A DNA stretch of 64,000 nucleotides from Streptococcus sp. Marseille-Q5986 (lineage in GTDB: Bacteria; Bacillota; Bacilli; Lactobacillales; Streptococcaceae): positions 124,001 to 188,000 of the forward strand of contig NZ_CAMPPY010000001.1 of the NCBI RefSeq assembly GCF_946902915.1. The letters are read 5' to 3'. Shown here piece by piece: positions 56,717 to 64,000 of this stretch (positions are counted from its first letter, which is position 1; every line of letters begins with the position of its first letter). A program made the position numbers and the translations under genes. The notes beneath the pieces are model-generated. The model saw only the letters and a list, made by a program, of their open reading frames with translations. It ran no database searches and was not told where the DNA came from.

Positions 56717-58047
56717 TATTCTGTTTCTTCTTCAGTCTCTATTTCAGTGATTTGGACTTTTACCTTGGTAACACGTCCGTTTTTCACCTTGTCATTGGTT
56801 AGGATGATTTGTTTGTTTTGGCTGACCAATTCATAACTGAGTTTTTCAGTTGTTGGGATCATTCCCACACCCGTCAAATAATAACCGGCGATGGTATCAA
56901 CATCATCACTTTCCAGTTCTACATCAAAGTAGTCATTAAAATCATTAAGATTCATGGTACCTTGAACGATATAGGTGTCTTCTCCTATTTGATGGACTTC
57001 AATTTCAGCCTTGTCAGTCTCATCATCAATCTCACCAACAATTTCTTCTAAGAGGTCTTCCAGAGTTACCAAACCAGCCATTCCACCGTATTCATCTAGT
57101 AAGATGGCCATTTGATTTTGGGTATTTCGAAGTTCTTTAAGAAGATCGTCCACAAAGATAGTCTCAGGAACAAACAGTGGCGTTTGGAGAATTCGTTTCC
57201 AGACAATATTGTCAAAACCATCCACAAAAGCGGCATTCAACAAGCGCTTGGTGTGAATCAAACCAATAACATTATCCTTATCACCATCATAAACAGGGAT
57301 ACGTGAGAAATTTTGCTTTAAAATACTCTCGATAATCGTTTGACTGTCATCCTGAATATCTACCATAAAGGCATCTGTTCGAGGCACCATTAGCTCACGA
57401 GCCATTAGTTCATCTAAAGAAAAGACTCCCTGTAGCATTTCAATCTCATCTGCATCCAGTGTTTCTTCACTATTGGTAAGCATGTACTCTATTTCATCAC
57501 GTGTCATCTTTTCATCAGCATCATCAAAGGTCATTGGCGTCACACGGCTCAATAGATTAGTTGAGGCTGATAGGAGCCAAACAAAGGGACTGACAATTTT
57601 CCCCAAACCAATAATGACTGGCGCTGTTCGGATAGCCAAGGAATCTTTCAGATTTAGAGCAATTCTCTTGGGATAGAGTTCCCCAAAAACAATGGAAATA
57701 TAGGTCAAAAACGCTAAAGATAGAAAACTTGCAATAGCGGAAGCTGTTTCACTGTTCCCTATCCAAGAGGCAATTTCGCGTCCTAGAGTCTCCGCTAAAC
57801 TGGCCCCAGACAAGATGGTAATTAAAGTGATACCAACTTGAATCGTTGATAAAAAGTGGTTAGGATTTTCAAGTACCTTTAACAAACGGATGTAAGGTTT
57901 GTCTCCCTCTTCTGCCTTTTGTTCTACTCGGGAACGGTTTAGTGACACCATTGCCATCTCAGTGGCTGAGAAAAAAGCATTTAACAAGGTCAAGATAAAT
58001 AATAATACAAACTGTAGCAACAAATTCTGACTGCTCGGGTCTTCCAT
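56716..58047 (-). CDS. HlyC/CorC family membrane protein
   Basis: This 443-residue protein has a DUF21/CNNM membrane domain (about 10-200, LLNAFFSATEMAMVSLNRSRVEQKAEEGDK), two CBS domains (about 215-335, ELMVPRTDAFMVDIQDD and LLDEYGGMAGLVTLEDLLEEIVGEI) and a C-terminal CorC/HlyC domain (350-430). Such proteins are linked to magnesium or other cation efflux; the older name hemolysin-like is not evidence of toxicity. The last A of its TAA stop is the terminal base of the IS1182 element. Confidence 0.92.
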   Translation of the reverse strand: MEDPSSQNLLLQFVLLFILTLLNAFFSATEMAMVSLNRSRVEQKAEEGDKPYIRLLKVLENPNHFLSTIQVGITLITILSGASLAETLGREIASWIGNSETASAIASFLSLAFLTYISIVFGELYPKRIALNLKDSLAIRTAPVIIGLGKIVSPFVWLLSASTNLLSRVTPMTFDDADEKMTRDEIEYMLTNSEETLDADEIEMLQGVFSLDELMARELMVPRTDAFMVDIQDDSQTIIESILKQNFSRIPVYDGDKDNVIGLIHTKRLLNAAFVDGFDNIVWKRILQTPLFVPETIFVDDLLKELRNTQNQMAILLDEYGGMAGLVTLEDLLEEIVGEIDDETDKAEIEVHQIGEDTYIVQGTMNLNDFNDYFDVELESDDVDTIAGYYLTGVGMIPTTEKLSYELVSQNKQIILTNDKVKNGRVTKVKVQITEIETEEETE

Positions 58048-58182
58048 AGTCCTTCTCCTAAAATAGTATCTTGTGTTTTATTATATCATAAAATTCTTCA
58101 GGATTCACATTATTTTTCATTTAAACAACAACTCCCCTGCCTCTAGAAAACAAAGGAGATGTTTTTATAATATCTATTATTT

Positions 58183-59007
58183 CTAATCCGTCACCGTTAC
58201 TTGACCCGTTTGGTAATCAAGCTGGATCCCCTTTTGAACATTTGGGATTAGCACGTTGAACTCCAATTCGCCATCCGAAGATTTGGCTTCGATTTGTGAA
58301 GCGTATGGAACTAGGTCCTCATTTGTCGCATAGTGGAGCGTCACCCGATAACGGACCCTCTTATTTTTGTCCAAGGCTTTTCTGACCAAACTCTCATAGT
58401 AGTTCTGACCTGTCGAATCCTCAGCCTGTGCTTGGTTTGCCCAAGCTGTCTGAACAGCAATATTTTTAGGATTACTTGTTGAGGCATCAAAACCATCCAA
58501 ACCACCGATTAAGGCATAACCTAACAAGTGACCTCTATCGACCGCATGGGTATAAGTACCCTTTAGATTCTTAACCTGATGCCAGCCTGGAGGAGTCCAC
58601 GAAGTCGAACCATTCCCAGTTTCTTCACGATTCTTGTACTGGCGTGTTGCCTTAGACAAGAGAGCATTTGCTACAGTTGGTACGGTTGCCTTGCCCACTG
58701 TCTTTGTTTTATTATCGGCGTATGTTTTACTTGAAACCTTGGCATCTAGATTGGTTTTATTGCCATTGATAACAAAGGCCCCTGCTCCATTCCACTCGAG
58801 CTCCCCCTTGATTTGGTTCTTAATTGACTCAGTTAAGACACTTTCAGCCAGCTCCTGACTGGGAGCTTCTGAAGCTTGTTTTTTCTGACTAAGCTTGGTT
58901 TTGGGACTATTAGCTGTCGACTGCATCTGCTTGATATAATAGCTCCCTGCAGACAAAAGCAATAACACTAGCAGTCCGATTAGTGTCTGTCTTGTTTTTT
59001 TGTTCAT
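58183..59007 (-). CDS. endA: DNA-entry nuclease EndA
   Basis: EndA (274 residues) is a membrane-anchored, non-specific nuclease of the beta-beta-alpha-metal type. One N-terminal segment (residues 7-25) anchors it, and the catalytic motif DRGH puts H160 at the pneumococcal position, followed by [16 protein letters not shown] with the metal-binding Asn. In pneumococcus it degrades one strand during DNA uptake and breaks down neutrophil traps. GAGGGAGAAAT precedes the ATG. It lies downstream of murA and epuA. Confidence 0.95.
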   Translation of the reverse strand: MNKKTRQTLIGLLVLLLLSAGSYYIKQMQSTANSPKTKLSQKKQASEAPSQELAESVLTESIKNQIKGELEWNGAGAFVINGNKTNLDAKVSSKTYADNKTKTVGKATVPTVANALLSKATRQYKNREETGNGSTSWTPPGWHQVKNLKGTYTHAVDRGHLLGYALIGGLDGFDASTSNPKNIAVQTAWANQAQAEDSTGQNYYESLVRKALDKNKRVRYRVTLHYATNEDLVPYASQIEAKSSDGELEFNVLIPNVQKGIQLDYQTGQVTVTD

Positions 59008-59043
59008 ATTTCTCCCTCTTTAGAAAAAGGCTGGCCTCCCAGT

Positions 59044-59238
59044 CTAATTTCCTGTAAATTTGCTAATCAATTCCTGCCACTTTGCCGGAGACAGGATAGC
59101 CCATGGATCTTGACCCTTGCCCAAGATTCCATAACCGACCATTAAACCGATTCCTAGGGCTAGAACGCCTAAAATCAGTACCAGAATGACTAAAAGTAAA
59201 CGCTTGATTACGTAGACTGATTTCTTATTCATCTTCAT
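59044..59238 (-). CDS. epuA: EpuA family protein
   Basis: EpuA is a small protein (64 residues from the chosen start) with a basic N-terminus ([13 protein letters not shown]), one membrane segment ([26 protein letters not shown]) and the conserved tail [24 protein letters not shown]. Annotation pipelines often call this family an RNA polymerase beta subunit-like protein, but the visible sequence only shows a membrane-anchored peptide. ATG 59,238 has GAGG 6 bases upstream and overlaps the end of murA, so translation is coupled. It always precedes endA in related genomes I recall. Confidence 0.85.
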   Translation of the reverse strand: MKMNKKSVYVIKRLLLVILVLILGVLALGIGLMVGYGILGKGQDPWAILSPAKWQELISKFTGN

Positions 59239-60508
59239 CATTTGCCTCAATCCGCTGAATCTTAGCACCTAGCTGAGCTAACTTCTCATGGAAGCGATCG
59301 TAACCTCTATCAAGGTGGACTAATTTACCGACGACTGTTTCTCCTTGCGCCACCAAACCTGTCAGAATCAAGGCCGCACTAGCGCGAAGGTCCGTTGATA
59401 GAACTTCTGCTCCCTGCAAAGCTTGTCCACCAACAATACGAGCTGTATCACGGATAATCTCAGAATGCAAACCCATACGGCGCATTTCTTCTAAGTGTTG
59501 GAAGCGATTTTCGAAAACTGTCTCCACCATGGTGGATTCCCCTTTTGCGACGGTCATCAGAGCTGTAAATTGAGCCTGCATATCTGTTGGAAATCCTGGG
59601 TGGGGCAAGGTTTTCACATGGACAGCCTTGAGATTTTCTAGTTGAGAGCGAACTCGAATTCCTTCAGTCTCCTCTGTTACTTCCACTCCCATTTCAAGCA
59701 ATTTGGCAATCAAGGGACGGTTGTGCTCCCAGACAGCGTCTCGAATCAAGACATCACCACCAGTCATGGCAGCAGCTACCATAAAGGTTCCTGCTTCGAT
59801 ACGGTCTTGGACTACATTGTGAGTCGTACCATGAAGTTTCTCAACACCGGTAATGGTAATGGTCTCTGTACCAGCACCCTTAACCTTAGCTCCCATTTCA
59901 TTGAGGAGAATGGCTAGATCCACAATCTCAGGCTCACGCGCAGCATTTTCAATCACTGTCACCCCATCAGCTAGGGTCGCTGCCATCATCAAGTTCTGCG
60001 TAGCACCAACACTTGGGAAGTCCATGTAGATATGGGCACCATGTAAGCGATCAGCCTTAGCTTCGATGTAACCCGCCGTCTGACTTATCTTAGCCCCCAT
60101 AGCTTCCAGACCTTTCAAATGAAGATCAATAGGACGGCTACCAATGGTACAACCACCTGGCATGGACACCTTGGCATGACCTACACGGGCAAGGATTGGT
60201 CCCAAGACAACGATGGAAGCGCGCATCTTGCTGACATACTTGTAAGGGGCTTCTTCAGTGATATCGCCAGTCGCATCCACCTCGACAAGATGAGCCTCCT
60301 CATCAAAATCTACCTTGGCATTCAAACCACGAACCACCTGATTCATAGTGAAAACATCTGACAAGATAGGAGCATTCTGCAAGACGGTCTTTCCATCACT
60401 GGCTAGAATAGTCGCTGCTAACAAGGGCAAGACTGCATTTTTTGCACCTTCAATCGTAACACTTCCTACCAGACGATTATCGCCACCTTGAACCACAATT
60501 TTTTCCAT
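59225..60508 (-). CDS. murA: UDP-N-acetylglucosamine 1-carboxyvinyltransferase
   Basis: MurA (427 residues) transfers enolpyruvate from PEP to UDP-GlcNAc, the first committed step of peptidoglycan synthesis. The active Cys is C120 in [16 protein letters not shown], the residue attacked by fosfomycin. The [12 protein letters not shown] start and the [10 protein letters not shown] and [13 protein letters not shown] regions are intact. Streptococci carry two murA genes; from the epuA-endA linkage this is the copy I recall from that locus. It ends with EANDEDE inside the start of epuA. Confidence 0.96.
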   Translation of the reverse strand: MEKIVVQGGDNRLVGSVTIEGAKNAVLPLLAATILASDGKTVLQNAPILSDVFTMNQVVRGLNAKVDFDEEAHLVEVDATGDITEEAPYKYVSKMRASIVVLGPILARVGHAKVSMPGGCTIGSRPIDLHLKGLEAMGAKISQTAGYIEAKADRLHGAHIYMDFPSVGATQNLMMAATLADGVTVIENAAREPEIVDLAILLNEMGAKVKGAGTETITITGVEKLHGTTHNVVQDRIEAGTFMVAAAMTGGDVLIRDAVWEHNRPLIAKLLEMGVEVTEETEGIRVRSQLENLKAVHVKTLPHPGFPTDMQAQFTALMTVAKGESTMVETVFENRFQHLEEMRRMGLHSEIIRDTARIVGGQALQGAEVLSTDLRASAALILTGLVAQGETVVGKLVHLDRGYDRFHEKLAQLGAKIQRIEANDEDE

Positions 60509-60519
60509 ACTTATTTCCT

Positions 60520-61416
60520 TTACTCTTGATTTTGTAATAGACTTACTTTCTTTGTAATTCTATTAACTAATTTATTAATAATCCAAGCTAAAATTAGACT
60601 AAGGACCAGCACAAAAAATGTAAATATCACATCATTTATTCTGGATGACACAAGTGTTTTTCCTAGCATAGAAATAACTAATCCATGTATCATATATAAT
60701 TCAAATGATATACTACCTATTAAAATCAAATATATATTTGAAAAATTTATTTTTTTCAAAAAAACAATAATAAAGTAGATTGTAAAAATAATATTATCTA
60801 AATTAGCAGCTAACGCGTAACTATAACTATCTTCTAAATGCACATACCTCAACAAAATATCGTATTGATGTGAAATAAAGAGTAACACAGTTACTAAAAC
60901 AAGTATGATAAAATAATGTCTATCTAAAACTCTATCAATTTTCTCTTGATTTTTAGCCCATATTAAGCCAATAATGAAGGGAAAAACACTATTATACCAC
61001 CAAAAACCGTAACCTAATTTTATAGCTAAACAAATATAACCAATTATAAGTATTGTATTGATAACAATAGAAATGAACTTATTTTTGAAAAACTTAAACG
61101 ATATATAAAAAAATGGAACTAGAATTTTAGAAAGTCTCTTAACTAAAAAATTATCTAGATAGTTTTTCTTATTTTCGTTCTGAAAATACAATCCATAGGC
61201 TGATAAAAAGAAGAAAATAGAAACGATATAAGTTCCCATATAGGAAAAATTAGAAAATTCATCACCAGATGTAACCCATTGTGACAAATGATGAAATATT
61301 ATTCCTATAGCTAGAAATCCTCTAAGCCCTGATGTAGATTTAACATTTAGATATTCCTTATTTTGAGGTAACAAATAAATTAATAGCGTTATCAACAATA
61401 AGATTATAATATCCAT
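60520..61416 (-). CDS. Acyltransferase 3 family membrane protein
   Basis: This 298-residue protein has about nine hydrophobic segments. The family motif [21 protein letters not shown] (catalytic-type His pair) is near the N-terminus, and [11 protein letters not shown] follows. These enzymes O-acetylate sugars or wall polymers. It is shorter than the usual 330-380 residues; the stretch [20 protein letters not shown] suggests an internal loss of one or two segments. Its base composition is much more AT-rich than the murA and sepM genes on either side, which suggests transfer. Confidence 0.85.
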   Translation of the reverse strand: MDIIILLLITLLIYLLPQNKEYLNVKSTSGLRGFLAIGIIFHHLSQWVTSGDEFSNFSYMGTYIVSIFFFLSAYGLYFQNENKKNYLDNFLVKRLSKILVPFFYISFKFFKNKFISIVINTILIIGYICLAIKLGYGFWWYNSVFPFIIGLIWAKNQEKIDRVLDRHYFIILVLVTVLLFISHQYDILLRYVHLEDSYSYALAANLDNIIFTIYFIIVFLKKINFSNIYLILIGSISFELYMIHGLVISMLGKTLVSSRINDVIFTFFVLVLSLILAWIINKLVNRITKKVSLLQNQE

Positions 61417-61477
61417 GAATTCTATTTCTCCCTATAAGTTTAATAATATCTTGAAAGTAATTTCTTAAACACGCAAA

Positions 61478-61708
61478 TTATAATAATCCTCTAAGCGCTT
61501 CTTGCCATAACTGATATAGGCTGATAAAGAATGAACTCAAGATATAGCCCATCACAATACTAAAGAAGCCGACCAACAAACGAACTTTTTTTGTGTTAGT
61601 AGCAGTTACTTTTAAAACCTTTTCCCATCTTACAAGATCTTTTAAAAGGTAAAAACTCAAATAAATAAAGAGTATATGACTACTCAGAGTGAATAATAAT
61701 TGAACCAT
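61478..61708 (-). CDS. DUF1146 family membrane protein
   Basis: This 76-residue protein has two membrane segments (LLFTLSSHILFIYLSFYLLK and VRLLVGFFSIVMGYILSSFFISLYQLW) around a basic loop (RWEKVLKVTATNTKKVR), the layout of DUF1146/YwzB proteins of Firmicutes. No function is known. In relatives I recall, it sits directly beside murA; here the acyltransferase gene separates them. Confidence 0.82.
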   Translation of the reverse strand: MVQLLFTLSSHILFIYLSFYLLKDLVRWEKVLKVTATNTKKVRLLVGFFSIVMGYILSSFFISLYQLWQEALRGLL

Positions 61709-61763
61709 TGGACTATTATACCATCTTATCCGCTTACGCGCTAGTTTTCGATTTTTCTACGAA

Positions 61764-62801
61764 TTAGGGATTGTTTTTGAGGTAATCAATCGCATCTTGC
61801 AAGGTCTTAACGGGAACGATTTTCATCTCTGTTTTGATCGTTTTAGCAGCTTCTAGAGCTGTTTCATAGTTGCTTTTCGCATCGGGATCTGCTTTTTTTG
61901 CTTCCTCGGTGACTGGATTGTCAGGAGCAAAAAAGATGTTGGCTCCCTGACGAGAGGCTGCAACTACTTTTTTATCAATACCTCCAATGTCCCCCACATT
62001 ACCATCGCGGTCAATGGTTCCTGTACCGGCAACGATACGGCCATTTCTAAGGCCAGGGTCAGCTATTTGGGTATAGATGGCCAGACTAAACATGAGACCT
62101 GCACTTGGACCGCCGATACCGGCTGTTGAAAAGCGAATTGGGACATCACTGGTCACTTCTGTACGGTCAATCAAACCGATTCCAATCCCATTTTTTCCAT
62201 TTTCCAAGCTGATAATCTTACCTTCTGCAGACTTGGTTTGCCCATCCTCTTCATAGGTGACCTTGACGGAGTCCCCTAGTTTTTGAGAATTGACGTAATC
62301 AATCAAGTCTTTGGAACTATCAAATGTCTGATCATTGACTGCGGTAACTGTATCAGAGATGTTAAGAATCCCTTTAAAGGTCGAATTATCCGTCACAGTC
62401 AAAACATAAACCCCAAGATATTTTAGTTCGATATCCTTACCAGCTGTTTTTAGACCTTGATACTTGGCCATATTTTGTGATGTTTGCATGTAGAATTGAT
62501 TGATTCGCATAAATTCAATATCGGAAGTTCCACCTGTAGTCTCCTGAGCACTCCGAATATCTGTAAAAGGCGTCAACCACGCATAAATCATATGGGCTAA
62601 AGTAGCGTGCTGGACACCAACCGTAACGAATTGATAGGCACCAGCTTCCTTATCTTCTGTGTCATTGACTTTAAGGACTTGGCGAATATCTTCCGAACCA
62701 CCTGGCACCTCTATATAGTAGGGCAAGGGCACTACAAATGCCAAGAAAGTCACAATCAAGGCCGCAATGACATATAAGGGCCATCTAATCTTTTTTTTCA
62801 T
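61764..62801 (-). CDS. sepM: SepM/YlbL-type PDZ and Lon-like protease
   Basis: This 345-residue membrane-anchored serine protease has one N-terminal segment (7-25), a PDZ domain (about 125-205, [19 protein letters not shown]) and a Lon-type domain (210-340). The catalytic dyad S233 (GGPSAGLMF) and K278 ([10 protein letters not shown]) has the normal spacing of 45. In S. mutans SepM trims the competence peptide outside the cell; the substrate in mitis streptococci is not settled. It overlaps coaD by 4 bases. Confidence 0.92.
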   Translation of the reverse strand: MKKKIRWPLYVIAALIVTFLAFVVPLPYYIEVPGGSEDIRQVLKVNDTEDKEAGAYQFVTVGVQHATLAHMIYAWLTPFTDIRSAQETTGGTSDIEFMRINQFYMQTSQNMAKYQGLKTAGKDIELKYLGVYVLTVTDNSTFKGILNISDTVTAVNDQTFDSSKDLIDYVNSQKLGDSVKVTYEEDGQTKSAEGKIISLENGKNGIGIGLIDRTEVTSDVPIRFSTAGIGGPSAGLMFSLAIYTQIADPGLRNGRIVAGTGTIDRDGNVGDIGGIDKKVVAASRQGANIFFAPDNPVTEEAKKADPDAKSNYETALEAAKTIKTEMKIVPVKTLQDAIDYLKNNP

Positions 62802-63274
62802 TTCTTAATTTCCTCCAAAATACTCTCGGGAACATGGCAGGCAATATCTTGACCAAACTTCAAAAGCTCTCTAACACCGGATGAACTGAGATAGAGATGT
62901 TCAGGTCGGCTATGTAAATAAATAGTCTCTATATCAGAAGACAGCTGATGATTGTAGTAATCAAAACTAGCTTCATATTGCAAATCCGATGCATTCCTCA
63001 ACCCCCGTACTAGGAAAGTAGCCCCCAGTCTTTTTGCAACATCAACCACCAATTCATCATAAGAAGACACGACTTCAACATTTTCCAAATGTTTCACAGC
63101 CTTTTCTAACCCCCGTTTACGATTTTCTATGGGGAGAAATCCTTGTTTGTGGGGATTAAAAAAAATACCGACATAGAGCTTATCAAAGAGTTTGCTCGCC
63201 CGTTCAATCATATCCAGATGCCCATTTGTCATCGGATCAAATGAGCCTGTGAATAAGCCAATCTTATCTGACAT
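62798..63274 (-). CDS. coaD: Phosphopantetheine adenylyltransferase
   Basis: CoaD (158 residues) transfers AMP to 4'-phosphopantetheine, the penultimate step of coenzyme A synthesis. The nucleotidyltransferase motif [17 protein letters not shown] (T/HxGH) and [21 protein letters not shown] are complete, as is the C-terminal [12 protein letters not shown]. It overlaps rsmD by 11 bases and sepM by 4, forming the tight rsmD-coaD-sepM operon of Firmicutes. Confidence 0.96.
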   Translation of the reverse strand: MSDKIGLFTGSFDPMTNGHLDMIERASKLFDKLYVGIFFNPHKQGFLPIENRKRGLEKAVKHLENVEVVSSYDELVVDVAKRLGATFLVRGLRNASDLQYEASFDYYNHQLSSDIETIYLHSRPEHLYLSSSGVRELLKFGQDIACHVPESILEEIKK

Positions 63275-63803
63275 AGACTGTCACCTTACTAATTCCATAA
63301 ATCTTTTCCTTCCAGATACCCAGGCAGGCAATTTCTTCTGGAAGTTCAACGGCCTTATCCGTCTCACACACGACCATGACATCTTCAGAAAAAAGCTCTC
63401 TCTCAGCCATTTTTTCAATATCTGCTACAATTTGTTCCTTGGCATAAGGAGGATCTAAGAAAATGAGGTCAAATTCCCCAGATACCTGTTCCAATGCCCT
63501 GTCTGCATCCATCTTGAGGAGTTGAAATTTTCCAACTTCCTTGGTCATCTGAATATTTTCAGCCACGATAGCCTGAGCCTTACGGTCTCGCTCCACCAAA
63601 ACAGCGCTGGACATGCCACGCGATACTGCCTCGATAGATAAACCACCACTACCTGCATAAAGGTCCAAGACTCGTCCCCCTTCAAAGTAGGGACCAATCA
63701 TGTTAAAAATGGCTCCCCTAACCTTATCCGAAGTGGGCCTTGTCGTCTTGCCTTCTAGTGTCTTGAGGGGACGTCCCCCATAGATTCCTGATACGATTTT
63801 CAT
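63264..63803 (-). CDS. rsmD: 16S rRNA (guanine(966)-N2)-methyltransferase
   Basis: RsmD (179 residues) is a Rossmann-fold methyltransferase. The start [32 protein letters not shown] and the SAM site [19 protein letters not shown] are typical, and the catalytic FLDPPYA replaces the usual NPPY. It methylates G966 (E. coli numbering) during small-subunit assembly. It is the first gene of the rsmD-coaD-sepM operon. Confidence 0.95.
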   Translation of the reverse strand: MKIVSGIYGGRPLKTLEGKTTRPTSDKVRGAIFNMIGPYFEGGRVLDLYAGSGGLSIEAVSRGMSSAVLVERDRKAQAIVAENIQMTKEVGKFQLLKMDADRALEQVSGEFDLIFLDPPYAKEQIVADIEKMAERELFSEDVMVVCETDKAVELPEEIACLGIWKEKIYGISKVTVYVR

Positions 63804-63844
63804 ACCGTTTATTATACCAAATTATGGGCGAAAAGAGAAAGAAA

Positions 63845-63862
63845 ACCGAACCTTGCGGTTCG
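63845..63862 (-). terminator. Terminator of asnA
   Basis: CGAACCGCAAGGTTCG on the minus strand, followed by GTTTTCTTTC. Confidence 0.75.
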
Positions 63863-63867
63863 ATTCT

Positions 63868-64000
63868 CTATAAAATATTTTCGTAAGTATCGCGGACTTC
63901 TTGAGGCCAAACACTTGTTTGCACCTCTCCGATGTGTTTCTTGCGAAGTAGGAACATAGCCATACGAGATTGTCCAATTCCTCCACCGATTGTCAATGGG
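63868..64000 (-). CDS. asnA: Aspartate-ammonia ligase, C-terminal end
   Basis: The last 44 codons read [37 protein letters not shown] and TYENIL, the C-terminus of AsnA, which makes asparagine from aspartate, ammonia and ATP. GGIGQSR is the class II synthetase motif 3 region with its ATP-binding Arg. The rest lies beyond the window edge. Confidence 0.93.
   Translation of the reverse strand, partial: PLTIGGGIGQSRMAMFLLRKKHIGEVQTSVWPQEVRDTYENIL

Overview
The window comes from a low-GC Firmicute, and almost every recognisable gene points to the mitis group of Streptococcus (S. mitis, S. oralis, S. pseudopneumoniae, S. pneumoniae). The markers are the Ami oligopeptide permease, an AliA lipoprotein, the murA-epuA-endA cluster, an LPQTG-anchored hyaluronate lyase, a LytA-type choline-binding amidase, a BOX repeat and an IS630-Spn1-like insertion sequence. 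Gene blocks that I recall as separate in the pneumococcal chromosome lie side by side here, so a mitis or oralis relative is more likely than S. pneumoniae itself; this is inference from memory.

Positions 1-14,150 are the larger part of an integrative mobilizable element of the Tn4451 type. It has a large serine recombinase (cut by the window edge), a cargo of a TetR regulator, a ClbS/DfsB-like protein, two half-size ABC transporters and an ECF module whose ATPase gene carries a nonsense mutation. The mobilization part follows: a small sigma factor, DUF3847 protein, a likely oriT, a MobQ relaxase, a replisome organizer, a frameshifted ORF6N protein and TnpW. The element ends inside a prophage tail gene, so tail, two holins and amidase (14.1-19.7 kb) belong to an interrupted prophage. 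Its end carries an exported microprotein with a DUF2335 protein, and a leftward operon of three very small genes under a palindromic operator. A probable attR and tRNA-Cys follow.

From 21.6 to 41.9 kb the content is core chromosome: amiACDEF (peptide uptake), trkA-trkH (potassium), trmL behind a candidate small RNA, an FMN riboswitch with ribU, a PAP2 phosphatase, an aryl-beta-glucoside operon (licT-bglP-bglA with cre-like, RAT and terminator sites), and T-box-controlled pheS-pheT.

From 41.9 to 56.7 kb the chromosome is full of scars: a frameshifted membrane endonuclease/phosphatase-like gene, a deleted IS630, a split ABC-2 permease, a tyrosine-integrase tail behind rpsI, decayed acetyltransferase and glutathione peroxidase genes, an IS3 remnant and a deleted IS1182 element. 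Intact genes among these are aliA, an ABC ATPase, rplM-rpsI with an L13-type leader, and the hyaluronate lyase with a RegR-like operator. From 56.7 kb to the end a leftward core cluster carries a CorC/HlyC protein, endA, epuA, murA, an AT-rich acyltransferase, a DUF1146 protein, a SepM-type protease, coaD, rsmD and the 3' end of asnA.
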